Positions 1-10,827 of a stretch of DNA of 64,000 nt are shown piece by piece. This stretch comes from Delphinus delphis (taxonomy: Eukaryota; Chordata; Mammalia; Artiodactyla; Delphinidae), in NCBI RefSeq assembly GCF_949987515.2, contig NC_082694.2:47020451-47084450 (forward strand), in the 5' to 3' direction. Positions within the stretch are counted from its first letter, which is position 1. Every line of letters starts with the position of its first letter. The notes beneath the pieces are model-generated. The model ran no database searches and had not been told where the DNA came from. It worked only from the letters and a program-made list of their open reading frames with translations. A program made the position numbers and the translations under genes.

Positions 1-319
1 ACAGTTTAATTTTACACACTCAGCCCCTCTGACCTTGAGAAGGAGCTGAAGTGTTGAAACCTGTTCTTAGGGTTTGCAGAGCCTCCAGATCTGTTACAGG
101 GTCTCTCACTCCCAGGAGGAGGCCTATCTGCCTTTCCCAGAATGCCTCACAGTGTCCAGGAGAGGGACAGCCCAGACATGGGGGACATTACCTTGCAAAG
201 AGTGGTAAAGAAATCTCAGGATAGAGCCCTAGGGAAACCAGTGAAAGTTTAGTTTTTTAAAAGCTAAATATATGAATGATTTCTTTTATTCCATAGACAT
301 CATCATCGTCGTAACAATA
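1..319. other. Unrecognised sequence
   Basis: No repeat family, RNA gene or coding frame is recognised here. The first 240 bases are moderately GC-rich; the rest is AT-rich. Confidence 0.4.
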
Positions 320-720
320 ATAATTCCAGGTAAGGTTTTAAAATCCTTACTCTGTATCAAGCATTATGCAAATTACATTGATCAAGAGGTGGAAAACTAC
401 AGCCCATTTTGTAAATGAAGTTTTCTTGGAGCAGAGCCACACTCATTTGCTTATATACTGTCTGTGGATGCTTTTCTTCTACAGTGGCAGCGCTGAATAG
501 TTGCAACAGAGACCATATGGTCTCTGTTGCTATCTGGCCCTTTACTGAAAATGGTCGCTGACCACTGATACAGATGATCTCAATTAACTCTTGTGAGAAC
601 TCTGTGATATAGTTAGGTACCATTATTACTCTCCCATAAATGAGGAAACTGAAATTCAAGAGGTTAGAAAATAATCCCATGGTCACAAAGTAGGTGACCT
701 CCAGGCTGCACAAGGTTTTA
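320..720 (-). repeat. MIR SINE, antisense, split by a hAT element
   Basis: The halves at about 345-382 and 568-720 read as the complement of a MIR: a 'seen too often' trinucleotide-rich lead, then the 'lowest cell count, gaggaaactga, cacaaagtaggtg' order typical of the family. The hAT element at 383-567 sits between them, so the MIR is the older layer. Divergence is high. The outer edges are approximate. Confidence 0.7.
383..567 (-). mobile_element. Non-autonomous hAT-Charlie-type DNA transposon
   Basis: The sequence carries the familiar series 'tttgtaaatgaagtttt', 'cagagccacactcatttgc', 'tctggccctttactgaaaa' and ends in ggtcgctgaccactg. These match the common mammalian hAT MITE whose ends read CAGGGGTCGGCAAAC. 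The flanking octamers (375-382 and 568-575) agree at 5 of 8 positions, compatible with an old 8-bp TSD inside the MIR. No transposase is encoded. The exact subfamily name is not certain. Confidence 0.7.
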
Positions 721-724
721 TAGT

Positions 725-810
725 GACTTTAGATGAATCATTTCATCTCCCTGGTCCTCAGCTCCGTCCTGGACAAAGGAAGGCTTTGGGTTAGATGGCA
801 GGCGTGGTGT
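725..810 (+). repeat. Possible MIR or L2 fragment
   Basis: The run 'gaatcatttcatctccctgg' followed by 'tcctcagctccgtcctgga' resembles the MIR core (cctcagtttcctcatctg) in sense orientation. It is short and diverged. Confidence 0.35.
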
Positions 811-1129
811 TTCCCATCTATAGCTTTGTGCATGTCCAACCTGTTTTGTCATTTCACACAGAAAAGATAAAACCAGAGTTTGCTACAAAAGCATGATATC
901 CATTTATGTCAAAGGAGATTTTCCAAATGCCTCTCAGGAAAGGAATTTCACAGAAATATCTAGAGTAATAAAATGAAATGATCACTGTTATACCATAAAA
1001 TGATGCCAGAGGCCTGTTCTCTATCATTAAATCACACAATGCCTTGTTCTCTACAGTACCATGAACAAAATTACTAGTTCTAGGACAACAATTCCCATCA
1101 ATACCTCTAAAACACAAAAATTAGCCTTG
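811..1129. other. Unrecognised sequence
   Basis: AT-rich with no recognised repeat. The antisense open frame across 854-1117 has no protein-like features. Confidence 0.4.
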
Positions 1130-1760
1130 AGTATCATGAGATATGTTACAAGACAATCTTCTGGGGGCCTCCTCAGCAGTCTGATAGTCCTTTGAGGTGG
1201 GCAGGTTTAGTCTCCTAAGTACTCCCATCACTTCAATCCATAGGTATTCAGGTAGTACCACACGTGCCACACTGTGACCCATTTGCTCTGAGAGCCATTG
1301 TCGCACTCCCCCTGCTCTGTTCCACATCAGAGGTGCTGCGCCCTGCAGGCTCTCTTTCCTAGGTGCAGCATAACGGCTGTTCAGTGCCCACCACAGGACG
1401 TGCTGAGGAGAGGACAAAAGAGCAACACCTCCTGTACTCCCAGTCCCTTGCCCTCACTGTCCCTCCCTCTACCTTGGGCAGCATCTCTGGCAGTGAGCAT
1501 TTCTCCTCCATGGTTCCAGCTCATTTCCCACTGGAAAAACTGACCGTGATTCCAGCTTCTTTTACCTGGTATCAACCCCTCGGCTGTGGTAACACTTTCC
1601 TGCTGCCGCTCATCTCTGGTTGCTTCATGGCTCCCTTTTGGTTTCTTCATGTTTATGTCACCTGAATAACTACACCCCTGTATTAAGTTATATTTGTTTT
1701 AAACAGTTAAAAGGTATTATGTTCTCCTAGATTTCTCCTAACAAACGCACAACTTGTTGT
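1130..1760 (+). repeat. Possible ancient LTR
   Basis: This block is more GC-rich than its surroundings and reads CT-rich on the plus strand. Its 3' part, with 'acccctgtattaagttatat' near 1675-1695, resembles the polyadenylation/U5 end of old mammalian LTRs. No termini or TSD could be fixed. Open frames on both strands (1298-1665 and 1121-1650) overlap one another and show no protein family signature. Confidence 0.3.
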
Positions 1761-2140
1761 CAGGTTCAAACCTCCAGCATTCTGTCACCAACAGCAGCCT
1801 CCACAGACAAGCCTCTAAGTGTGCATGTCGCTTCTGTCCAAACTCAACCCAATCTTGTGATGAGGGTCATTTCTCTTAGTAGCTGATACATCTCTGACCA
1901 TTCAGGTATTTGTCTAAACCTTTGAATTTAATGAAAAGTTTTCCAATTGTTGTAACTGAGAACATACACAAAAGCATGGTCCACAATACTCCTGGTCCAA
2001 GAACTTATAAGTCTTTCTATGCAGATATGATATATTCATATTAAAATGATTAAATGATACAGTAAACACCTAAATGTATGGAGGAGACAGTAAAGGCCAT
2101 TACTGCAGACTGAAAGGAAGGAAATCATTGTAGTTGGGAA
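1761..2140. other. Unrecognised sequence
   Basis: AT-rich DNA without recognised repeats or coding signal. A TA dinucleotide at 2141-2142 begins the TSD of the next element. Confidence 0.4.
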
Positions 2141-2142
2141 TA

Positions 2143-2496
2143 CAATCATCCCTCAGTATCTGTGGGGGATTGGTTCTAGGACTCCCAGTGAATACCAAAT
2201 CCACAGATACTGAAGTCCCTGATATACAGTGACATAGTATTTGCATAAAACCTGCACACATACTCTGGTATACTTAAAATAATCTCTAGATGACTTGTAA
2301 TACCTAATACAATTTGAACACTATGTAAATAGTTGCCAGTGTGCAGCAAATTCATGTTTTGCTTTTTGGAATTTTCTTGAATTTTTTTCCTAATATTTTT
2401 GATCCCCTGTTGGTTGAATCCACAGATGTGGATCAAAAATATTAGGGAAAAAATCCACAGATGTGGCTTCCACCCACCAATATGAAGGGCCATCTG
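2143..2496 (-). mobile_element. MER2-type Tigger MITE (TcMar)
   Basis: Both ends match MER2: caatcatccctcagtatctg at the left and a complementary gagggCCATCTG-type end at the right. It is flanked by TA at 2141-2142 and 2497-2498, the TSD expected of a mariner/Tigger insertion. The internal order (gggggattggttctaggac, atactgaagtccctgatata, aatctctagatgacttg) is also that of MER2. The element is non-autonomous and encodes nothing. Near its right end it carries an extra inverted copy not found in the family (see 2382-2453). Confidence 0.85.
2382..2453. repeat. 24-nt inverted repeat within MER2 (template-switch scar)
   Basis: Arm 2382-2405 and arm 2430-2453 are reverse complements with one mismatch, separated by 24 nt. 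The 14-mer atccacagatgtgg is also present twice in direct orientation, at 2418-2431 and 2453-2466. Standard MER2 copies have one pass through this segment, so the extra inverted copy arose after insertion. Confidence 0.8.
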
Positions 2497-2498
2497 TA

Positions 2499-2734
2499 GT
2501 CAAGAAAGGTTTCGGGTCATGAGCCCAGTAAAAGGTGAATGCTTTGGATGGAGAACGGACAGAAGAAAGGACATTCCAGTTAGGGGACATCATATACAAA
2601 AGCACAGCTTAGTCCAAGCCTAAGCTAATAACTGCTCATTTATACGTGAATAGGGAGTATGCTGAAGTTGGATATAGTGATGAGACATTTAATGATTCAA
2701 TGATGGGCAAAAGAGAAAGTGCCCTCTGACCTTA
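2499..2734. other. Unrecognised sequence
   Basis: No repeat or coding signal recognised. Confidence 0.4.
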
Positions 2735-2940
2735 CATAAACAGTATCTTGTAGGGAAAGCAGCACTGGCTTTGGGTTTGGATTCTCGCTCTGCCTTTACT
2801 ATCGGCATGACTGTGCATCTTTCTCTTCAGCTGCATCTCAGTTTCCTCAAATGCCAAGTAGACATGGGAATTCTTTACAAGATGGATGTGAACACGAAAT
2901 GAAGTAGTGTATATCAAATACTTAACGGGGTCTCTGACAG
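2735..2940 (+). repeat. MIR SINE, sense
   Basis: The order 'agcactggctttgggtttgg', 'gcatgactgtgcatctttc' and 'catctcagtttcctcaaat' follows the MIR consensus from its tRNA-related part through the core. The 3' part is diverged. Confidence 0.7.
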
Positions 2941-3049
2941 ACCGTGACCCCCTCAATGAATTATGGTGGGGGTGGCATTGTTAAAATCATTCTTGAGTTT
3001 CAGTCAGTAATCCAACAGCCTATCTTAAAGGAGTACTAACAGGTGACCT

Positions 3050-3125
3050 AAGACTTGTCATGAGAATTAAAGGAGAGAATGTATGAAAAGCACTCAAAAA
3101 CCTGCCCGACACAGAGGTGTTCCAC
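3050..3125 (+). repeat. MIR 3' fragment
   Basis: 'gagaattaaaggagagaatg' followed by 'gaaaagcactcaaaaacctg' resembles the MIR segment around the 'gaggattaaatgagttaat' and 'aaagcgcttagaacagtgcc' blocks. Confidence 0.5.
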
Positions 3126-3169
3126 TTGCTATTTATCTTTGATATTATCGCATATATGTGATCTCGGGG

Positions 3170-3245
3170 ATGTTACAATAAACATACATGGTCTCTGCTC
3201 TCAAGGAATATGTCATTTAGTACAAGAACCTGAGGTGTAAAACAG
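3170..3245 (-). repeat. L2 LINE fragment, antisense
   Basis: 'tctctgctctcaaggaata' followed by 'gtcatttagtac' is the complement of the L2 3' region ('gtaagctccatgagggcaggga'). It is short and old. Confidence 0.45.
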
Positions 3246-4984
3246 AAAAAATAACAGTGTAACTTGTGTATGCTTGTGCGAGAGTGAGAGCGAGGCTCAC
3301 AGTTAAGGTCCTGTGCTGAGGCAGTGTCCTCAAAGGAGGCTGGATTGGGCACAGTATCCACTGGAAACAGAGGAGATGGTCCAAATGAGGGTTGGGAGAA
3401 ACATTCTTAAGGACCAGCACTGATGTCAGGTCTACAGTGTAAACAAGAACTTACAAGGTCAGGCACGACTGGCTGTGCGGAAGGCATGCTGGTTGAGATG
3501 GCATTTGCTATATCATGGGTTTGAGTTTGTATGTAAAAATGGATGGTGCAAGGGATTAAGGTGAGAGCAATGGACAGAAAGTTTTGGGGCTCTGAAGACC
3601 ATTAAAGAATGCAAACCCCCCCTTTATTTGGGGGTGCTACTCACAAGCTGACATTCACACAGAAACTTCCAAGGAGAAATGGCCTTTCATTAAGTCTGTG
3701 GCTCTGAATATTTTGTGGTCCAAAGCTCCTTCTCGGAGGGAAAAGACAAGGGGCAAAGAAATTAGGTATAAACAAACTTGTGGACAAACCCCTAAATTGG
3801 AAGACCTACCCCAGCATCTTTAAGGCTAACCATTTGATGGAGGCATAATGCCTGTCTTTTTGTTAACCCCCTCTCAGGATTAAAAGGAAGGCAGCTCCAC
3901 CATTGTTAATCCTGCCAAGAGAGGAACTCATTTGCAATTTCATCTTGCCCCTTTGTTATTTAACCATACCTAAATGCTCCTTGAGGCTATAATTATTTTT
4001 ATTTTTTCTTCTTATTAGGCCAATTACTATGACTCTATTGCTGCAGCTAAGGACAAGATGACACTGTTTCAACCAAAGCCTATATTTTTAGGGATTAATA
4101 ATAACCAAGGCAATCTCTGCCCTTAAACAGAACTAGTGGTACACGGAACATCAAGACAAGAACATTTTAAAATTCTGTTATATGGAAGTCTTATTCAGAT
4201 CATGTTTTCACAATGCTATAAGTAGAGCACAAATGCACAAAGACCTCATGAAACTATGTGGGTTTTTGCCAGTCATTTTATCTTATTTATAACTGGATCA
4301 AATTCTGAGTTTTTCCTGTATGTTATGAAGAACAGTAGTCAAGAAGTCACATAAATAGGCTCTAGTTCTATCTCTTATGAAGTATAAGAAGTAGACTATT
4401 GTCATGGTACCTTATTTTTTTGACTTAATTTTCATCTATAAAAAGATAGGATTTGAATAAATGCTTGATATCAGCTTTTCAAGTCCCCAGTGTCCTGAGT
4501 CTAAGAATCTCCCAACTGGATAAATCATATGAGAATGTAATTCTAATATCCGAAATTTATTTCAAATTATATATTATAAATTAATTTTTGAAGTTTATGT
4601 ATATATAAACACTTTAAAATTATTTTACTATTCTACTCTTTAATCATGTATTCATTCATTCATTTACTTATTCAATATATGGGTCATTTAAAATGCTTTG
4701 TAAATGCTAATTATGCTTACAACATTTTGCTTAATATTGAAGGAGGGGTGTTTTTGTTAGGAAAAATCTTAAAGTCAAAGACTTGCATTGTATTTGTAAA
4801 TTCTATTATTGTCACCACAATAAAGATGTAGATGTGAACTGTATCAACCATTATTATAAATGGGAAAGCCACATAACAATAATGGTCCTCGTAATGTAGG
4901 ACCAAGAGATGAGATTCATAACTTTGTTTTTGTAGCCAAATATCTCTTACCCTGTCCCCAGAAAATGCTCCGTTAAACATTTAT
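3246..4984. other. Unrecognised, AT-rich sequence
   Basis: No gene and no confidently named repeat. A G-run/C-run pair lies at 3616-3636. An imperfect attcattcatt stretch at 4649-4676 may be a trace of a LINE 3' end. Open frames near 4646-4980 overlap on both strands in low-complexity AT-rich DNA and are not credible. Confidence 0.4.
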
Positions 4985-5112
4985 CTCCCCTTTAAACCAG
5001 GAGCTGCTTTGAGACTGTGGTTTTTGTCCTTGAATATTCAGTATACATGGGGCTCTTTAATATTGAGTTACCAAATAAGTGACTGACAGAGTGAGTGAAT
5101 GAAAGAAAGATG
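4985..5112 (+). repeat. L2 3'-end fragment
   Basis: 'aaccaggagctgctttgaga' through 'gagtgagtgaatgaaagaaag' follows the L2 tail (stop-region 'gctccttgagggcaggga' to the 'tgaatgaatga' end). Confidence 0.55.
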
Positions 5113-7009
5113 GTTAGAAAGATGTTTACCCAGTAACGTGCAGAAGAACATTCTGCTTCACAAATTCAGGAGAAAGAAAATGTCAAACTGTAAGCTCTCA
5201 GTAAGCAATTTGCTCATTAATTGGACATAAGAGAAGAGAAGTAGATGTGGCTATAATATCAACTAGTAGTACATATTTAAAATGAAAAGTGTTAAAAGAT
5301 AGGAGACCAAAATTAGAAATTCAAAATAAATAGAAACAGGATTGGTTTTCTATTGATAATGGGTGAAGCTGATTGACAGATATGTCAATCATCATACCCT
5401 TCTTTCTACTGTTGCATATATTGAAAGAAATACCCATAAGGAAGAATTAGAAATAAATAGATATGCTGAACAGGTATTATTGTCACGTTTTGCTCTGGTG
5501 ATCATGGTCCATGCAGCAGAGGAATCATAAAATTATAAATTCAGTGCTAGTGACATTCAAATAAAGGATAATCTTGGGTCTAGGCACTATTGTCACATAG
5601 TGGTACCATTTTAATTGAAATGATATGGACAGCTAGAAAGGCAAAATGACGTCTCATGATGGCCTGTGTGAGACCACCAGCCAAAGCAGGAGTTCTAACT
5701 GAAATTGTGACACGTTGATCCAGAGGTATCTAGGAAGGAGGGAGGGAAGGATGAAGGGATGTATTTAGAGACATATCATACCATACTTCTCAACTTTGAT
5801 GTTCCAAAAGAAGAGTGACTGGCCTTGATATCTATTGATAACCAGCATTAGAGGGGTCAACGTGAAGTGAACTCGTGGAGAACCTATGATACATTGAATT
5901 TATAAAAAGCTAGCTTTTTCTACCTGTCCTCTATACTCCCCATGCTGACACTTTTCTTAATCTATTAAAGTGGGAACTACCTTCCCTAAGACATACACAC
6001 CATGCAGAAGGCCCAGATATCTGGAATGTTTATTTTGGAATGCTTAAAACTCCAAACCTCTCAGCCTTCATTTGAAACACCACAGTTTCAAACAACATGA
6101 AAATTTACTAACTCCTCACTGACTATTTGGCATTCCACTGTATTTTGATCCATTCTATGAATAAGGCAAATGGCACCAACTAATTCTTAGTGATTCAACG
6201 TGACAGTATCTCAGAGAATGCTGAGTGTAAAACAACTCTCCCTGTCATTGCTCCTGGGGGCTCTTAGATGCACTGAGCCCAAATCCTTCTCACAGCCACC
6301 ACTGCATGGGTTTCTCAGCTTTCCATCTTCGTTTGAATGGTTTTCCTTTGGCGACCTATTTTTTTTCCTTTTAAGGTTGCCCATGAGCTCCATTTGAAAC
6401 CATTATTCACCTTGGTACAGATGATAGAAATCCAGAAAGACACACCTGCTCTACACTAAGCATTCCATCAACTATAACAAGGATTAAAAATAAATGTTAG
6501 GGTCACAGTATTTTAAGAAATATTTTCTAATGTCAAATACATGATTTTGAAAATGGTCTGGGCAATCTATGTTCTAAGAAACAAATGTGCTAAAAACAAA
6601 AGATAATTAAAGGTGTGAGAGTTCGTGTTTATGTGTGGAAGAGAGTGACATCATACCTTATATAACAGATTATAACAATAGTTCTCACGTTAGAAAGATT
6701 AATTTTCTGGAGTCATAATAAGGGGTGTTCTTATGACACACATTTCAAATGAGGCAGGGCTCTGAACTCCAGGGAAAGTCCTAAGGGACCCATGTTGTGC
6801 CAGATGAGGGTGGTCTTTTCCATTTCTCACCCCCTTTGAAGTGATTGTTCAGAGAGGTTTAAAAGAAAAAAAATTTAAGGCATTTGAAAAGGAAAACATA
6901 ATAGCATGTTTTACTTTGTGCAATTTCATTTTATGATTTCTTAAAAAACAACTTGTGTCATAGTTCCCATTCTGAAATATCTCTGCTTCTAATCTCTCCT
7001 TATTCCCAT
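5113..7009. other. Unrecognised sequence
   Basis: About 1.9 kb without a confident repeat or gene. A short purine-rich stretch (aggaaggagggagggaagga) lies near 5731-5758. The opposed open frames at 6200-6397 and 6211-6393 lie on the same DNA in both strands and have no family features. Confidence 0.4.
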
Positions 7010-7190
7010 CTGTCTAGCTCACAGCTGCCAGAACAATTACCCTAACACACCACTTGAATCCTGACATTTCTCTGCTCTTTGCCTAACCTCACAATATGTT
7101 TGGCTTTCCATCCTATGGACATTCACAGCAGAGGCACCTTTTAACTTTCACCTCAAGGTCCAGCTCTATCTTAGACTCTAGGACTAAAAG
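7010..7190 (+). repeat. L2 LINE fragment
   Basis: 'cagctgccagaacaattacc' and 'gacatttctctgctctttgc' resemble the L2 region 'acagcagccagagtgatcc ... gtcactcctctgctcaaaac'. The fragment is diverged. Confidence 0.45.
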
Positions 7191-7769
7191 AAGTCCAAGT
7201 AAACCAGATGTTTATAAATACTCAAGACAACAAAACATCATTCAACAGGACTAGGTTTGTACGTGGAGAGTGAGAACAAAGATGAGCTGAGGAATAGTCT
7301 CAGGTTTCTCAATGGGTGGCTGTGTCTTATCAGATATGTGGAGTTCTGCGGACACATAAAATGCACACAAGAAAAAGTCAAGTAGAAAGTTGAATATATA
7401 GACATTATACATATATATATTCAGGAGAGAAGACTGAATTGAAGATGAAGAAGCAAATGTCATTATCAAACAGCTGAAGGATGAAACCCAGGAGTGAATG
7501 TTATAAGCCAAGTAGAATCTGTCAAATGAGAAGTGAAGGCGGCCAAAGAAAGAATATGGGAAAACATAAAATTAAAGCCTGTGTAAGTGAGAAGATTCCC
7601 AAAAAATCAGAGAAGAAAACAGCCCAAAATTCTCCTCTGAGATCCACCTTCACATACCTAACTACAGTTTCACGGGTGTCTCACATTTCATAGATCACAA
7701 AATGAACTCTTGTTCTGTCCCTTAGGCTAACAAACACCATTTTATTGCTCAAACAAGAAAGTTTATTCT
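7191..7769. other. Unrecognised sequence
   Basis: No repeat or gene recognised. The short opposed open frames here (7251-7511 minus, 7481-7693 plus) show no family features. Confidence 0.4.
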
Positions 7770-8748
7770 GCTTCCAGTCACTCCCTGCATCTGATCCATC
7801 ATGAAATGCTGCTGCTTCTAATTCCAAAAATGCATCTCAATATCCTTAGCTCCTCTCCATCTCCATTGTCACTTCTCAATCCAATTCATCAGTATCTCTT
7901 GTTGCAATAACCTCTTAACAGTTCTTACCACTAGTCTTGGCCTATTATAATCCAGTTCATGTTACTGCCCAACACGAAAAATTCCAAATTTCTGTTGCAT
8001 TTTTAATTTAACCTGGCCTCCTTCCAAGGATTAAAAAAGGTGCTTAATGATCTGCTCCCTTGCTTTTGCTGCTCAACTTCATTTTATACGGCAGTTTCCC
8101 CTCTCTCATTGTGCCACTATATTAGTCAGGGTTCCCCAGAGAAACAGAACCGATAGGATAGCTTAGATATAGATAATAGATACAGATATAGATACAAGAG
8201 GGGTCTTATTATAGTAATTAGCTCACATCACTATGGAGACTTGAAAGTCTCAATCTGCCATCTATAAGCTGAAGAACGAGGAAAGCCTCTGGTGTAATTC
8301 AGTCTGCATCTGAAGACCTGAGAACCAAGGAAGCCAATGGTTTAAGTCACAGTTCAAGTCCAAAGGCCCCCAGAACCAGGAATACCAATGTTCCTGGGCA
8401 TATGATGGATGTCTCAGTTCAAGCAAGAGAGCAAATCTGCCTTTCCTCCACGTTTTTTGTTCTATTCAGACCCTCAACAGAGCGGATGATGCCCACCAGC
8501 AATGGTGAGAGTGGATCTTTTTACTCAGTCCACTGGATTCAAATGCTAATCTCTTCTGGAAACACCCTCACAGACACACCCAGAAATAATACTTTACCAG
8601 CTATGCCTTAGCCCTGTCAGGTTGACACATAAAGTTAACCATCACAGCCACTACTACAACTGCACACAAACAGTTCACCAAAAAAATCTGCCAAGATCTT
8701 TTTAGTCTTTGTGCCTTCATAGGTACTGTTACCTCTGCCTATGATCTT
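7770..8748 (+). repeat. L2 LINE, split by a solo LTR
   Basis: The left part (7770-8117) reads like the end of L2 ORF2 ('tctgatccatcatgaaatg', 'taacctggcctccttccaag'). The sequence resumes after the LTR at about 8652 and reaches 'tttgtgccttcataggtac' and 'tacctctgcctatgatctt', the well-known L2 'ctttgcacttgctgttccctctgcc' block. It stops where L1 sequence begins. The LTR and the L1 therefore both landed in, or next to, a pre-existing L2. Confidence 0.65.
8118..8646. mobile_element. Solo LTR (ERVL-MaLR-like) with 5-bp TSD
   Basis: The element begins tatattagtcagggttcccc and ends ttaaccatcaca. It is flanked by a perfect 5-bp TSD, gccac, at 8113-8117 and 8647-8651. The length of 529 bp, the TG..CA-like ends (the first TG has decayed to TA) and the 5-bp duplication all fit a solo LTR of the MaLR/ERVL type. 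It interrupts an L2. The interior ('ctgaagacctgagaaccaag', 'tctattcagaccctcaacag') matches a common eutherian repeat read antisense to its promoter direction. No internal retroviral region is present; the open frame at 8402-8611 is chance. Confidence 0.75.
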
Positions 8749-8846
8749 GTTGGGTTGTTTGTTTTTTTGATAATGAGCTGTATGAGCTTCTTGCATATTT
8801 TGGAGATTAATCCTTTGTCAGTTGCTTCATTTGCAAATACTTTCTT
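8749..8846 (-). repeat. Inverted L1 ORF2 fragment at the 5' side of an L1
   Basis: These 98 bp are the reverse complement of the segment at about 9375-9472 in the neighbouring sense L1, with roughly 90% identity by eye. The junction with the sense L1 lies near 8846/8847. The piece has no 3' end or poly(A) of its own. Confidence 0.75.
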
Positions 8847-9303
8847 GAGAAAGAAAAATGGAGCTGGGGGACTCAGGCTCCCTGACTTAAGACTATACTA
8901 CAAAGCTACAGTAATCAAGACAGTATGGTACTGGCACAAAACCAGAAATACAGATCAATGAAATAGGACAGAAAGCCGAGAGATAAACTCACACACGTAT
9001 GGTCACTTTACCTTTGACAAAGGAGGTAAGAATATACAATGGAGAAAAGACAGCCTCTTCAATAAATGGTTCAGGGAAAACTGGACAACTACGTGTACAA
9101 GAATGAAATTAGAACACTCCCTAATACCATACACAAAAATAAACTCAAAATGAATTAAAGACCTAAATGTAAGGCCAGACACTATAAAACTCTTAGAGGA
9201 AAACATAGACAGAACACTCTATGGCATAAATCACAGCAAGATCATTTTTGACCCACCTCCTAGAGTAATGGAAATAAAACCCAAAATAAACATATGAGAC
9301 CTA

Positions 9304-9891
9304 ATGAAATTTAAAAGCTTTTGCACAGCAAAGGAAACCATAAACAAGACAAAAAGACAACCCTCAGAATGGGAGAAAATATTTGCAAACGAAGCAACTG
9401 ACAAAGGATTAATCTCCAAAATACACAAGCAGCTCATGCAGCTCAATATCAAAAAAACAAACAACCCAATCCAAAAATGGGCAGAAGACCTAAATAGACA
9501 TTTCTCCAAAGAAGACATACAGATTGCCAACAAACACATGAAAGGATGCTCAACATCACTAATCATTAGAGAAATGCAAATCAAAACTACAGTGAGGTAT
9601 CTCCTCACATCAGTCAGAATGGCCATCATCAAAAAGTCTACAAACAATAAATATCGGAGAGGGTGTGGAGAAAAGGGAACCGTCTTGCACTGTTGGTGGG
9701 AATGTAAATTGATACAGCCACTATGGAGAACAGTACAGAGGTTCCTCAAAAAACTAAAAATAGAACTACCATACGACCCAGCAATCCCACTACTGAGCAT
9801 ATACCCTGAGAAAACCATAATTCAAAGAGTCATGTACCACAACGTTCATTGCAGCTCTATTTATAATAGCCAGGACATGGAAGGAACCTAA
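9304..9891 (+). pseudogene. L1 ORF2 C-terminal remnant
   Basis: The longest sense open frame in the window, 195 codons, is the C-terminal part of L1 ORF2p, the LINE-1 endonuclease/reverse transcriptase. It lies downstream of the reverse-transcriptase domain. Near its C-terminus it contains the cysteine/tryptophan-rich segment ([16 protein letters not shown]) typical of the L1 C-terminal domain. The start codon is an internal methionine, not a real initiation site: the reading frame is broken upstream (TGA near 9297) and stops at 9889-9891, short of the family's usual end. With no endonuclease or RT domain the fragment is non-functional. The 195-codon frame on the opposite strand (9231-9818) is its shadow. 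Confidence 0.85.
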
Positions 9892-10245
9892 GTGTCCATC
9901 AACAGATGAATGGATAAAGAAGATGTGGTACATATATACAATGGAATATTACTCAGCAGTAAAAAGAGACAAATTTGAGTTATTTGTAGTGAGGTGGCTG
10001 GACCTAGAGACTGTCATACAGAGTGAAGTAAGTCAGAAAGAGAAAAACAAATACTGTATGCTAACACATATACATGGAATCTAAAAAAAAAAAATTGTTC
10101 TGAAGAACCTACGGGCAGGACAGGAATAAAGATGCAAATGTAGAGAATGGACTTGAGGACACGGGGAGGGGGAAGGGTAAGCTGGGATGAAGTGAGAGAG
10201 TGTCACGGATATATATACACTACCAAATATAGAATAGATAGCTAG

Positions 10246-10605
10246 GGGGCTTCCCCAGTGGAACAGTGGTTAAGAATCTGCCTGCCAGTGCAGGGGACAT
10301 GGGTTCAAGCCCTGGTCCGGGAAGATCCCACACGCCACAAAGCTACTAAGCCCGTGTGCCACAACTGCTGAGCCTGCACTCTAGAGCTTGTGAGCCACAA
10401 CTACTGAGCCCGCGTGCCACAACTACTGAAGCCCATGCACCTAGAGCCCATGCTCCGCAACAAGAGAAGCCACCTCAATGAGAAGCCAACGCAACACAAT
10501 GAAGAGTAGCCCCCGCTCGCTGCAACTAGACAAAAGCCCACGCACAGCAACAAAGATCCAATGCTGCCAAAAATAAATAAATTAAATAAATAAATTTATT
10601 TTTTA
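10246..10605 (+). mobile_element. CHR-type tRNA-derived SINE (long, CHR-1-like)
   Basis: The head gggcttccccagtggaacag and the body ('gtggttaagaatctgcctgc', 'gggttcaagccctggtccgg') are tRNA-related with A/B-box-like motifs. A long body with several 'cacaactactgagcc' blocks follows, then an (AAAT)n tail. The flanks agatagctag (10236-10245) and aaatggctag (10606-10615) agree at 8 of 10 positions. It lies in the 3' UTR of the L1 and is therefore younger than it. Transcription would be by RNA polymerase III; it encodes no protein. Confidence 0.85.
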
Positions 10606-10827
10606 AAATGGCTAGTGGGAAGCAGCCACATAGCACAGGGAGGTCAGCTCGGTGCTTTGTGACCACCTAGAGGGGTGGGGTAGGGACGGTGGGAGGGAGA
10701 CGCAAGAGGGAGGAGATATGGGATTTTATGTATATGTATAGCTAATTCACTTTGTTATAAAGCAGAAACTAACACACCATTGTGAAGCAATTATACTCCA
10801 ATAAAGTTGTTTAAAAAAAAAAGAAAC

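Larger units (their letters stand above)
8847..10827 (+). mobile_element. L1 LINE, 5'-truncated, sense, with SINE insertion
   Basis: Sense L1 starting inside ORF2 ('gagaaagaaaaatggagctg'), running through the ORF2 3' end and the cetartiodactyl/cetacean 3' UTR ('gctagtgggaagcagcc', 'gaccacctagaggggtgggg') to an AATAAAG-type signal and a poly(A) ending at about 10827. A CHR SINE at 10246-10605 interrupts the 3' UTR. No convincing TSD was found at the outer ends, and the 5' boundary is an inverted L1 piece (8749-8846). The copy cannot be active. Confidence 0.9.

Noticed and set aside
9231..9818. 195-codon open frame on the minus strand
   Set aside because: It is the antisense of L1 ORF2 text; the sense strand explains the sequence.
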